NCBI GenBank assembly: GCA_018056045.1 | Contig: JAGPGI010000085.1 | Coordinates: 3,610 to 9,246, forward strand | Reading direction: 5' to 3' | Length of the DNA: 5,637 nucleotides | From: Paracoccus sp. (in: a-proteobacteria) | GTDB taxonomy: Bacteria > Pseudomonadota > Alphaproteobacteria > Rhodobacterales > Rhodobacteraceae | Shown: positions 1-5,637 of the stretch, one piece after another | How the letters are laid out: each line of letters starts with the position of its first letter | Position numbering within the stretch: position 1 is the first letter of the stretch | Made by a program: the position numbers and the translations under genes | The notes under the pieces: generated by a model | Told to the model about the DNA's origin: nothing | Seen by the model: the letters and a program-made list of their open reading frames with translations, nothing else | Database searches by the model: none

Positions 1-645
1 GCCCGGGCGCTGAAACAGGCGATCAGCGAGATCGGCGCCGGCGAGACCGACATCATCATCGGCACCCAGCTGGTCGCCAAGGGGCACAATTTCCCGCGCC
101 TGACGCTGGTGGGGGTGATCGACGCCGATCTGGGCCTGCAAGGCGCCGATCTGCGCGCGGCCGAGCGGTCATTCCAGCTGATGCGGCAGGTTGCCGGCCG
201 CGCCGGACGCGAGGGCGGCGAGGCGCGGGGGCTGGCGCTTTTGCAAACCTATCAGCCCGACCATCCGGTGATCCGGGCGATCCTGTCCGGGCAGGACGAG
301 GCGTTCTGGGACGCCGAGGCCGCCGGGCGCCAAGCCGCCGGCATGCCGCCATATGGGCGGCTGGCGGGGATCATTCTGTCCCATCCCGACCAGCCCGTGG
401 TCGAGGATTACGCCCATGCGCTGGCCCGCCGCGCTGCCCCCCTGCAGGCCATCAGGGCCGAGCTGTGGGGACCGGCGCCCGCGCCCATCGCCCGTGTGCG
501 GGGCCGCTACCGGGTCCGCATGTTGATCCACGCGGCCCGGCAGGCGCCGGTGCAGGCCGCGATCTCGCAATGGCTGGCCCTGGCACCCAAGGCGCCCACG
601 AACCTGCGGCTGGCCGTCGATATCGACCCGCAAAGCTTTCTTTAG
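1..645 (+). CDS. priA: Primosomal protein N' (PriA helicase), C-terminal part, 5' end outside window
   Basis: PriA is the 3'-to-5' superfamily 2 DNA helicase that recognises stalled or collapsed forks and starts reloading of the replicative helicase. The reading frame is open from base 1 and ends in TAG at 643-645, giving the last 214 residues of a protein usually about 700 or more long. Visible in order: helicase motif V (GTQLVAKGHNFP, residues 21-32 of the fragment), VIDAD (39-43), the AAERSFQL segment (54-61), and motif VI with its arginine-finger region (QVAGRAGR, 63-70). The PriA C-terminal domain follows, with MPPYGR (115-120), WGPAPAPIARVRGRYR (156-171) and a DIDP ending (207-210), which resembles the DVDP ending of the E. 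coli protein. The N-terminal DNA-binding domain, Walker A and B motifs and most zinc-binding cysteines lie upstream of the window. The C-terminus looks intact. Only the 5' truncation by the window edge limits the call. Confidence 0.95.
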   Translation, partial: ARALKQAISEIGAGETDIIIGTQLVAKGHNFPRLTLVGVIDADLGLQGADLRAAERSFQLMRQVAGRAGREGGEARGLALLQTYQPDHPVIRAILSGQDEAFWDAEAAGRQAAGMPPYGRLAGIILSHPDQPVVEDYAHALARRAAPLQAIRAELWGPAPAPIARVRGRYRVRMLIHAARQAPVQAAISQWLALAPKAPTNLRLAVDIDPQSFL

Positions 646-648
646 GCG

Positions 649-1449
649 CTAGAGATCCATCTCCAGCATGACCAGATCATGGGGGATGATGCGTCCATCC
701 TTGCCCCGGCGGCTGCGCAATTCGGGGATCAGGCGATGGGTGACGCGAAAGCCGACCTGTTCATAGAAGGGCCCCGCCGTCTGCGTGCCCAGATGCACGG
801 TCGAAACCCCCAGCCCGCGCAGGAAATCCAGCATCGCGCCCGCCAGTTTCGTGCCGGTGCCCGGCGGCAGGCCGGCCATGATCGTCATCGTCGCCAGATA
901 GGCGTAAAGCCGTCCGTCGCGGGCATGCAGCGATCCGCTGGCCCCCCCGCAAAGCCGCCCCGAAGCATCGCGCATGGTCAGTGCAAAGCCCGGACGGATC
1001 TTTTCGTCGGCCTCGTTCACCGCTTCAAGGTAAAGCGTGCGGCCGGGGCCGGCCTCGGGGAAATCGTGGATAAAGGCGGCGGTGTGGTCGGGGCCGGCGG
1101 GCATGTCGATGGACTGCATCCGGTAGCCCGCCGCCGTCAGCACCGGGCCCAGCCGGTCGGCATAGGTGGTCAGCACCATCACGCGGCTGACCGGCGCGCC
1201 CGATTGCGCCAGCGCGGCGCGGTGCCGGGCGATGACGGTCAGCGGATCGGCCAGAAAGGCGCTGCTCTCGGGGTCGGCGACATCGGGATATTCGGTCACC
1301 ACATCGGGGTTGAAGCCGAAATCCCGCTCGCGCTCCAGAAACAGTCCGAAAAGCGCCCGGGCATGGTCGTCCAGGACCTGCTGGGGCGCGGTGTCGCGGG
1401 TCGCGCCCGCAAGCGCATAGCTGATCCCGCCGCTGGTCAGTGGCTGCAT
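649..1449 (-). CDS. GNAT-family N-acetyltransferase, substrate unknown
   Basis: A 266-residue protein that probably transfers an acetyl group from acetyl-CoA to an unidentified amine; it appears cytoplasmic, with no signal peptide or membrane segment. The GNAT core is C-terminal. A strand and acetyl-CoA-binding loop (LATMTIMAGLPPGTGTKL, residues 185-202) with a GxGxK-like turn is followed by helix AGAMLDFLRGLG (203-214), then HLGTQTAGPFYEQVGF (219-234), the typical last core motif with an FYE-x-x-GF turn. The N-terminal 120 residues are less clear; RVMVLTTYADRLGPVLTAAGYR (89-110) could be a degenerate first GNAT repeat, but that is inference. The ATG at 1447-1449 is preceded by GGAGGA (1457-1462) at 7-nt spacing, which supports this start. 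It runs tail to tail with priA and is divergent from nnr. Nothing seen ties it to nitric oxide metabolism. The family call is firm, the substrate unknown. Confidence 0.88.
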   Translation of the reverse strand: MQPLTSGGISYALAGATRDTAPQQVLDDHARALFGLFLERERDFGFNPDVVTEYPDVADPESSAFLADPLTVIARHRAALAQSGAPVSRVMVLTTYADRLGPVLTAAGYRMQSIDMPAGPDHTAAFIHDFPEAGPGRTLYLEAVNEADEKIRPGFALTMRDASGRLCGGASGSLHARDGRLYAYLATMTIMAGLPPGTGTKLAGAMLDFLRGLGVSTVHLGTQTAGPFYEQVGFRVTHRLIPELRSRRGKDGRIIPHDLVMLEMDL

Positions 1450-1456
1450 GATGTCA

Positions 1457-1462
1457 TCCTCC
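1457..1462 (-). promoter_or_regulatory. Shine-Dalgarno site of the GNAT gene
   Basis: GGAGGA on the minus strand, 7 nt before the ATG at 1447-1449. It is the strongest Shine-Dalgarno match among the genes whose starts lie in the window, and it fixes the start of the acetyltransferase. Confidence 0.8.
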
Positions 1463-1604
1463 GTCCGTTACCCGCGTCGATCCCGTGCTCACCAGACGCA
1501 ACCCGCTGGACCTCCAAGGGTTCCTGCCGGAAGTGGCGGTCCGGCCTTGCCATTTTGGCGCTTTCGCTCGGCTGCCGGGCATGCAAAAATATTGCGTCGC
1601 CAAC

Positions 1605-1611
1605 GGAAGGA
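1605..1611 (+). promoter_or_regulatory. Shine-Dalgarno site of nnr
   Basis: GGAAGGA lies 9 nt before the ATG at 1621. The frame stays open far upstream, back through the antisense of the acetyltransferase, so this site is what decides the start. No in-frame ATG or GTG occurs in the intergenic stretch before 1621. Confidence 0.75.
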
Positions 1612-1620
1612 CCCTGGCCC

Positions 1621-2295
1621 ATGAAGTCGCCCTTGCCCGAGGCGGTCAAGAAATCCGTCTTGCTCAACGGCCTGAGCGAAGACATGCGGGAAAACCTGCT
1701 CAAGGATTCCGTGCGCCGCTCATATCGCGAGGGCGAGACGATCTTCGTGCAGGGCGATGTCGCGCGGTCGGTGTTGATCGTGCTGAGCGGCTACGTCAAG
1801 CTGTCGCGCATGACGCCCAGCGGAAACGAGGCGGTGGTGACGATCATGGGCCGCAACCGCAGCTTTGCCGAGGCGATGGTGCTGAGGGGCGAACCCTATC
1901 CGGTCAGCGCCGAGGCGATTTCGGATTGCACGCTTTTGCAGATCGACGGCGTGCGGCTGCGGCAATTCCTGCTGGAAAATCAGGAATTCGCCATTCGCAT
2001 GCTGGCCTCGACCTTCGTGCATCTGCAGGGGCTGATCGACCAGATCGAACGGCTCAAGGCCCATACCGGCTTGCAGCGCGTGGCGCAGTTCCTGGCCGAT
2101 CTGACCGATCTCGAGCAGGGCTCCTGCGAGGTCAACCTGCCCTATAACAAGCGGCTGATCGCCGGCCATCTGGGCATGCAGCCCGAAAGCCTGTCGCGCG
2201 CCTTTGCCCGGCTGCGCGAACATGGCGTCCGGGTCGATGCCAACAAGGCCGAGATCGACGATATCAGCGCCCTTCGGCTGCTGGCGATGGACTGA
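1621..2295 (+). CDS. nnr: Nnr, Crp/FNR-family nitric-oxide-responsive transcription activator
   Basis: A 224-residue cytoplasmic regulator expected to sense NO and activate nitrite and nitric oxide reductase genes. The N-terminal cyclic-nucleotide-binding-like beta barrel spans about residues 20-115, with FVQGDVARSVLIVLSGYVKL (42-61) as the typical family signature. The long dimerisation helix is about 119-148. The C-terminal winged helix-turn-helix is about 150-210, with YNKRLIAGHLGMQPESLSRA at 175-194. Its recognition helix carries E189, S192 and R193, the ExxSR pattern of FNR-class proteins. Only two cysteines are present (C103, C169), so there is no N-terminal Fe-S cysteine cluster as in FNR, which favours the NNR/DNR/NnrR group. 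Tyr35, Arg80 and Tyr93 coincide with residues I recall as implicated in haem-based NO sensing by Paracoccus NNR. It is convergent with norD, 32 nt away. The nor promoter it should act on lies outside the window. A less likely alternative is another Dnr-type regulator of the same family. Confidence 0.92.
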   Translation: MKSPLPEAVKKSVLLNGLSEDMRENLLKDSVRRSYREGETIFVQGDVARSVLIVLSGYVKLSRMTPSGNEAVVTIMGRNRSFAEAMVLRGEPYPVSAEAISDCTLLQIDGVRLRQFLLENQEFAIRMLASTFVHLQGLIDQIERLKAHTGLQRVAQFLADLTDLEQGSCEVNLPYNKRLIAGHLGMQPESLSRAFARLREHGVRVDANKAEIDDISALRLLAMD

Positions 2296-2311
2296 GCCAG
2301 CGCGGCAGGCC

Positions 2312-2337
2312 GGGGGCGGGGGGGCGGTCATCCGCCC
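2312..2337. terminator. G-rich gap and short hairpin between convergent nnr and norD; possible weak bidirectional terminator
   Basis: GGGCGG (2322-2327) and CCGCCC (2332-2337) form a perfect 6-bp stem with a 4-nt loop that contains the norD stop codon bases. Left of it are runs of five and seven G residues (2312-2316 and 2318-2324). Neither strand has a T-run after the stem, so this is not a classic intrinsic terminator. It may act as a transcript-end or pause structure for one or both genes, or be incidental in GC-rich DNA. Confidence 0.3.
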
Positions 2338-4250
2338 ACCAGTTGCCGGTAGATCGCCGGCAGCGCCGTCAGCAGGTGGTCGGGATGCGGGATCAGCGAG
2401 AAGCCGCCCTGACCGAAGATGCGCGGAAACCAGATCTTTGCGTCCCGATCCACGGTGATGCCATGCACGGCATGGCCCTTCATGCGGGCCTCGCGCACGG
2501 CGCGGGCGCTGTCCTCGATGCCGTGGCGGCCCTCGTAATGGTCCAGATCGTTGGGCTTGCCATCGGTGATGACCAGCAAAAGCCGGCGCTTGGCGGCCTG
2601 TCCCGACAGCCCTTTCGAGGCATGGCGGATGCCCGCCCCGAGCCGGGTGTAGAAACGCGGCCGCAGGCTTGCCAGCCGGTATTCGATGGCCCGGTTCATC
2701 GGCTCGTCAAAGCTCTTGCAGGCGCTCAGGAACACGCGGTCGCGTTTGAGAGACGAGAACGCGTTGATGGCAAAGCTGTCGCCGCAGGCGTCCAGCCCCC
2801 AGGCCAGCGCGGTCAGGGCCTCGCGCTCGATCTCGATCACCGGCCGGCCCGTCACCGCGCTTTCGGTCGAGCGCGACACGTCGAGCAGGATCGACACCGC
2901 CAGATTGCGCGCCTGCGGGCGCGACTGGCGCCAGATGCGGTCGCTGCCCTGGCCGGTGGCGATCAGGTCGGCGGCGGCGCGCACGGTCAGGTCGCTGTCC
3001 AGTTCCTCGCCGTCGCGATGGCCGGTGGTGGTGACGCGGCCGGGGCGCAGGGCCTCGAACTGGCGGCGCACGGCGCGGATCCGGCGCTGGGCGGCGGCGT
3101 CGCGGGTCAGCTCGGCCTCTGGATCCTCGGCGGCATGGTTTTCCAGCACGCGCACATGGTCGGGCAGGTAGCGCCCGCGCCTTGCATCCCATTCGGGATA
3201 GGTGTGAATGCCGGCGACCGCCTCAAGATCCGCATCCTCGGGCGCAAGATCGAGATGCAGCTTGAGACGCGTCGCGGGTGCCTTTGAAATCTGGCCAAGG
3301 CCCAGTTCTTCCTGATCCTCTGCCGCCTTCTTCGCGTCATCCTCGTCATCATCGTCGACATGCCGGTTGAGGTTCATCAGGTTGGCCCAGCTCAGCAGGG
3401 CCTCGAACTTGTGCAGGATCAGGCTGTCGCGCCGGTTGGGCTGGTCGGACTTGCGACGCTGGGCGCGGAACATGCGCTGATTGTCATATTCGGCCGCCAC
3501 GCCATCGGCCTGTTCGGCCTCGCTGGCGGCATCCGTCGTGGCGGCGGCGGCAAAATCGGGCCAGAGCGCCACCGGCCGCATCGGGTGATAGCCGCGCGGC
3601 GCGCGCACATCGGGCGCGTCCAGCATGGCCAGCCATTGCTGCGACAGGGGCGACAGCGGCGCGGGATCGCCAAGGCTGTGGCGGATCAGCGCCTCGACAT
3701 TGGCCTCGGCCGGGGGCAGGCCGGTGGTCGGGCGCAGTTTCAGCACCATCGCGGCCAGCCCGTGATACAGGCCCGACAGGCCCGGCGCGTCCTCAAGCGT
3801 GGCCTGAACCGCGCGCCGCGCGGCGCCGATGGCGGCCAGATCGCGCGCCAGCGGGTCCTCCTGCGGGGCGGGGCGGTGTTCATGGGCGGCGCAGGCCGCC
3901 AGCCACAGGTAAAGCGCGCCATTGGCCTGACGCGAGGGCAGCACCGACAGGCTTTCTGGCAGGCGCAGCACCTCGCCGTCGAAACTGGCGGCGGGCACGG
4001 TTTCGGCATCCGTGCCCAGCTTGCGCCGCCAGCTGATGCGGTGATGCGAGGTCTGGACCGCGGCGGGCCTGATCTCGACCGAAGGGGCGCCGCCAAGGCC
4101 GCGAAACAGCACCGCGATGCGGGCCGTGACCTCGGTCAGCGCCACCGACTGATCGGCGAATTCCTGAGGCGCGTCGAAACTGGTCGCCCAGGCGTGCCAG
4201 ATCTTGCCGACGGTTTCCTCGGGCTCCCAGGGTTCCAGATCAAGACCCAT
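2328..4250 (-). CDS. norD: NorD, nitric oxide reductase activation protein with VWA domain
   Basis: A 640-residue protein, the usual size for long NorD, needed together with NorQ to obtain active nitric oxide reductase; related Q/D pairs are thought to help insert the non-haem iron. The C-terminal von Willebrand A domain begins near residue 450. Its metal site (MIDAS) is complete: D457-x-S459-x-S461 in LLDVSRST, T535 in FYTRLGAG, and D563 in VITDGKPND. The N-terminal half is helical and poorly conserved, with WHAWATSF near residue 18. An acidic run, DDDDEDD (299-305), is followed by a charged linker. No membrane segment or signal peptide is seen, so it is probably cytoplasmic. The ATG at 4248-4250 lies 11 nt after the norQ stop. 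Its likely ribosome site AGGGGG (4258-4263) overlaps that stop, which suggests translational coupling. No norE or norF follows it. Confidence 0.95.
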   Translation of the reverse strand: MGLDLEPWEPEETVGKIWHAWATSFDAPQEFADQSVALTEVTARIAVLFRGLGGAPSVEIRPAAVQTSHHRISWRRKLGTDAETVPAASFDGEVLRLPESLSVLPSRQANGALYLWLAACAAHEHRPAPQEDPLARDLAAIGAARRAVQATLEDAPGLSGLYHGLAAMVLKLRPTTGLPPAEANVEALIRHSLGDPAPLSPLSQQWLAMLDAPDVRAPRGYHPMRPVALWPDFAAAATTDAASEAEQADGVAAEYDNQRMFRAQRRKSDQPNRRDSLILHKFEALLSWANLMNLNRHVDDDDEDDAKKAAEDQEELGLGQISKAPATRLKLHLDLAPEDADLEAVAGIHTYPEWDARRGRYLPDHVRVLENHAAEDPEAELTRDAAAQRRIRAVRRQFEALRPGRVTTTGHRDGEELDSDLTVRAAADLIATGQGSDRIWRQSRPQARNLAVSILLDVSRSTESAVTGRPVIEIEREALTALAWGLDACGDSFAINAFSSLKRDRVFLSACKSFDEPMNRAIEYRLASLRPRFYTRLGAGIRHASKGLSGQAAKRRLLLVITDGKPNDLDHYEGRHGIEDSARAVREARMKGHAVHGITVDRDAKIWFPRIFGQGGFSLIPHPDHLLTALPAIYRQLVGG

Positions 4251-4257
4251 CGCGCGG

Positions 4258-4263
4258 CCCCCT
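4258..4263 (-). promoter_or_regulatory. Shine-Dalgarno site of norD, overlapping the norQ stop codon
   Basis: AGGGGG on the minus strand, 7 nt before the norD ATG. It shares two bases with the TAG stop of norQ (4262-4264), so ribosomes finishing norQ end on the norD initiation site. This supports norQ and norD being on one mRNA. Confidence 0.55.
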
Positions 4264-5074
4264 AGCCAAAGACCGCGGCAGAAAGGTCGCGCAGCCCGCG
4301 CTTGGTTTCCGCGTCATCGGTCAAGGGCTCGATCATCGCCGCCTCGATGGCGCGCTCGACGCCCATGCCCTGCTGGATCAGCGACGCGGCATAGACCACG
4401 AGCCGGGTCGAGACGCCCTCTTCCAGATCCTGCCCCTTGAGGCCGCGGATCTTGCCGGCCAGCCGCACCAGCGCGGTGACGCGGTCCCGGTCAAGGCCGC
4501 TTTCGCGGGCCACGATCTCGACCTCGCGGGCGGGTTCGGGAAAGTCGAATTCCAGCGCCAGGAACCGCTGCCGGGTCGAGGGTTTCAGGGTCTTCAGGAT
4601 GTTCTGATAGCCGGGGTTGTAGCTAGCGACCAGCATGAAGCCGGGCGCGGCCACCAGTTCCTCGCCGGTGCGGTCGATGGGCAGGATGCGGCGATCGTCG
4701 GTCAAGGGGTGCAGGACCACGGTCACGTCCTTGCGCGCCTCGACCACCTCGTCGAGATAGCAGATCGCGCCCTCGCGCACGGCGCGGGTCAGCGGGCCAT
4801 CGGTCCAGACGGTTTCGCCGCCCTTCAGCAGATAGCGCCCGATCAGGTCGGCCGCCGACAGGTCGTCATGGCAGGCGACGGTATAAAGCGGCCGGCCCAG
4901 CCGCGCCGCCATATGGGCGACGAAACGGGTCTTGCCGCAGCCCGTGGGGCCTTTCAGCAGGACGGGCAGGTCATTGGCGGCGGCGGCCTCGAAGACGGCG
5001 ATCTCGTCGGCGCCGGGCAGGTAGAAAGGGGCGTCAGCCGCCCCTTTCAGATTGGTTTTCGCATGCGCGTTCAT
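4262..5074 (-). CDS. norQ: NorQ, MoxR-type AAA+ ATPase for nitric oxide reductase activation
   Basis: A 270-residue AAA+ ATPase (the family runs about 260-275) that pairs with NorD to mature the NorCB enzyme. Counting from the ATG at 5072-5074: Walker A GPTGCGKT (42-49), Walker B ICYLDEV (104-110, with D108 and E109), sensor 1 in ASYNPGYQN (N153), arginine-finger candidates in PSTRQRF (R168, R170), and a sensor 2 arginine in VSTRLVV (R224). All ATPase elements are intact and there are no membrane segments, so it is probably cytoplasmic. The start is uncertain. A GTG at 5081-5083 would add three residues and overlap the norB stop as GTGA. I chose the ATG because GGAG (5083-5086) sits 8 nt before it. 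The GTG has its own candidate site, GAGG (5091-5094), 7 nt upstream. Either way norB and norQ are tightly coupled in one operon. Confidence 0.95.
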   Translation of the reverse strand: MNAHAKTNLKGAADAPFYLPGADEIAVFEAAAANDLPVLLKGPTGCGKTRFVAHMAARLGRPLYTVACHDDLSAADLIGRYLLKGGETVWTDGPLTRAVREGAICYLDEVVEARKDVTVVLHPLTDDRRILPIDRTGEELVAAPGFMLVASYNPGYQNILKTLKPSTRQRFLALEFDFPEPAREVEIVARESGLDRDRVTALVRLAGKIRGLKGQDLEEGVSTRLVVYAASLIQQGMGVERAIEAAMIEPLTDDAETKRGLRDLSAAVFG

Positions 5075-5079
5075 GGTAT

Positions 5080-5637
5080 TCACTCCGCGGCCTCAAGATG
5101 GCCGTCCTTGTGGCGTTGCACGGGGCCGGCATCGACGACTTCACGACGCGGGAACAGAACCGCATAGATGAAGAGCAGCGCACCGACGACCACCGCCAGA
5201 CCGGCGCCGAAGCGCATCCAGTAGAACAGCGTCAGCCCGTCCTGCACATCCATGAAGAAGTCGCCCTCGACCCGTTGCAGATGGGTCTGGATGGCGCCCG
5301 CAAAGGTCAGCGTGACCGTCATGAACACCATGCCCGAGGACATCAGCCAGAAGGCTGCCATGTTCAGGACCTGATTGTAGGGGTCGCGGTTTTTCATGAT
5401 TGGCATCACGAAGGTGACCATGGCCAGCACCAGGCAGACATAGGCGCCATAGAAGGACAGGTGCCCATGCGCGGCGGTGATCTGGGTGCCGTGGGTATAG
5501 TAGTTCACCCCGTGCAGCGTATGCAGGAAGCCCCAGACGCCGGCGCCAAAGAAGGCCAGAACCGTGCAGCCCAGCGACCAGACCAGAGCGGCCTTGTTCG
5601 GGTGGTCGCGGCGGCCTTTCCAGACCATGACGAAGGC
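5080..5637 (-). CDS. norB: NorB, cytochrome b subunit of nitric oxide reductase, C-terminal part (5' end outside window)
   Basis: NorB is the catalytic subunit of the inner-membrane cytochrome c-dependent nitric oxide reductase, which reduces two NO to N2O at a haem b3/non-haem iron centre. The window holds its last 185 residues, out of about 460 normally, ending in TGA at 5080-5082. The signature THGTQITAAHGHLSFYGAY spans fragment residues 48-66. Its two histidines (codons 5467-5469 and 5461-5463) match the family ligands of haem b3 and haem b (His347 and His349 in the Pseudomonas aeruginosa enzyme). Four membrane segments are visible, at about fragment residues 16-38, 57-79, 91-115 and 136-162, as expected for helices IX-XII, followed by a short charged tail. 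The FeB histidines lie upstream of the window. That norQ and norD follow directly favours the short cNOR form over the fused quinol form qNOR. Confidence 0.96.
   Translation of the reverse strand, partial: AFVMVWKGRRDHPNKAALVWSLGCTVLAFFGAGVWGFLHTLHGVNYYTHGTQITAAHGHLSFYGAYVCLVLAMVTFVMPIMKNRDPYNQVLNMAAFWLMSSGMVFMTVTLTFAGAIQTHLQRVEGDFFMDVQDGLTLFYWMRFGAGLAVVVGALLFIYAVLFPRREVVDAGPVQRHKDGHLEAAE
5083..5086 (-). promoter_or_regulatory. Shine-Dalgarno site favouring the norQ ATG start
   Basis: GGAG on the minus strand inside the last codons of norB, 8 nt before the ATG at 5072-5074. It overlaps the alternative GTG start (5081-5083), so using this site would exclude that start. Confidence 0.5.

Larger units (their letters stand above)
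1450..1620. promoter_or_regulatory. Divergent intergenic region between the GNAT gene and nnr; promoters presumed
   Basis: These 171 nt separate the two divergent start codons and must hold the promoter of nnr and probably that of the acetyltransferase. The most AT-rich stretch is around 1583-1595, reading GCAAAAATATTGC, a near-palindrome with GCAA and TTGC arms; it could be a -10 region or an operator for nnr. A second small inverted repeat, GCCA-ttt-TGGC, lies at 1549-1559. I found no good -35/-10 pair at standard spacing. I also found no FNR box (TTGAT-N4-ATCAA) or Nnr-type box (TTAAC- or TTGAC-like half sites), so neither autoregulation nor FNR control of nnr is visible. The promoter function is inferred from gene layout, not from a recognised motif. 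Confidence 0.4.

Noticed and set aside
1592..1603. TTGCGTCGCCAA as a possible FNR/Nnr box upstream of nnr
   Set aside because: The TTG and CAA arms are only 6 nt apart rather than 8, and the inner bases do not match either consensus half-site.
679..1620. Long plus-strand open frame running in phase into nnr, which would give a 538-residue protein
   Set aside because: It is the antisense of the GNAT gene, kept open by high GC content. Its translation is low-complexity Arg/Gly/His/Gln-rich, and the ATG at 1621 with GGAAGGA gives a family-length Nnr.
1485..2147. Alternative plus-strand frame overlapping nnr
   Set aside because: It starts in the intergenic region out of frame with nnr and encodes an Arg/Gly/Ala-rich sequence without domain signatures.
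2343..3287. Plus-strand open frame opposite norD
   Set aside because: Its composition (Ala/Gly/Arg/Gln/His-rich, no motif) is that of an antisense shadow, while the minus strand encodes a clear NorD with an intact VWA metal site.
3360..4265. Second long plus-strand open frame opposite the 5' half of norD
   Set aside because: Same shadow composition, no recognisable domain, and it lies fully within norD.
4709..5167. Plus-strand open frame opposite norQ and the norB 3' end
   Set aside because: It is the antisense of the norQ Walker A/B region and has no protein-like features of its own.
1..5637. Search for CRISPR arrays, insertion sequences, tRNA genes or phage remnants
   Set aside because: No spaced direct repeats, transposase-like frames, terminal inverted repeats or tRNA-like cloverleaf were seen. 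The window is almost fully packed with recognised genes.

Overview
The window is high-GC DNA (roughly two thirds G+C by eye) from an alphaproteobacterium, most likely a denitrifying Rhodobacterales member of the Paracoccus/Rhodobacter type. The reasons are the norB-norQ-norD order, an Nnr-type Crp/FNR regulator directly beside it, and the protein style. The species cannot be fixed from the sequence.

Layout, left to right. (1) Positions 1-645, + strand: 3' end of priA (primosomal helicase), cut by the window edge. (2) Positions 649-1449, - strand: a GNAT-family acetyltransferase of unknown substrate, whose stop codon lies 3 nt from the priA stop (tail to tail). (3) Positions 1450-1620: a 171-nt divergent intergenic region holding the GNAT and nnr start signals. 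(4) Positions 1621-2295, + strand: nnr, a NO-responsive Crp/FNR-family regulator. (5) Positions 2296-2327: a 32-nt G-rich convergent gap, with a short hairpin over the norD stop codon. (6) Positions 2328-4250, 4262-5074 (or 5083) and 5080-5637, all - strand: norD, norQ and the 3' part of norB, an operon transcribed leftward. norC, the rest of norB and the nor promoter lie beyond the right edge.

How the genes work together. NorB is the catalytic subunit of the membrane nitric oxide reductase (2 NO to N2O). NorQ (MoxR-type AAA+ ATPase) and NorD (VWA/MIDAS protein) form a pair needed to assemble active enzyme, probably by helping insert the non-haem iron. Nnr is expected to sense NO and activate the nor promoter outside the window. 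priA and the GNAT gene are neighbours with no evident link to denitrification.

I see no mobile element, tRNA, rRNA, CRISPR array or undescribed system. The notable points are small: tight convergent gene ends, the apparent end of the nor operon at norD with no norE/norF following, an ambiguous norQ start, and NO-sensing residues in Nnr that match the positions I recall for the Paracoccus protein.
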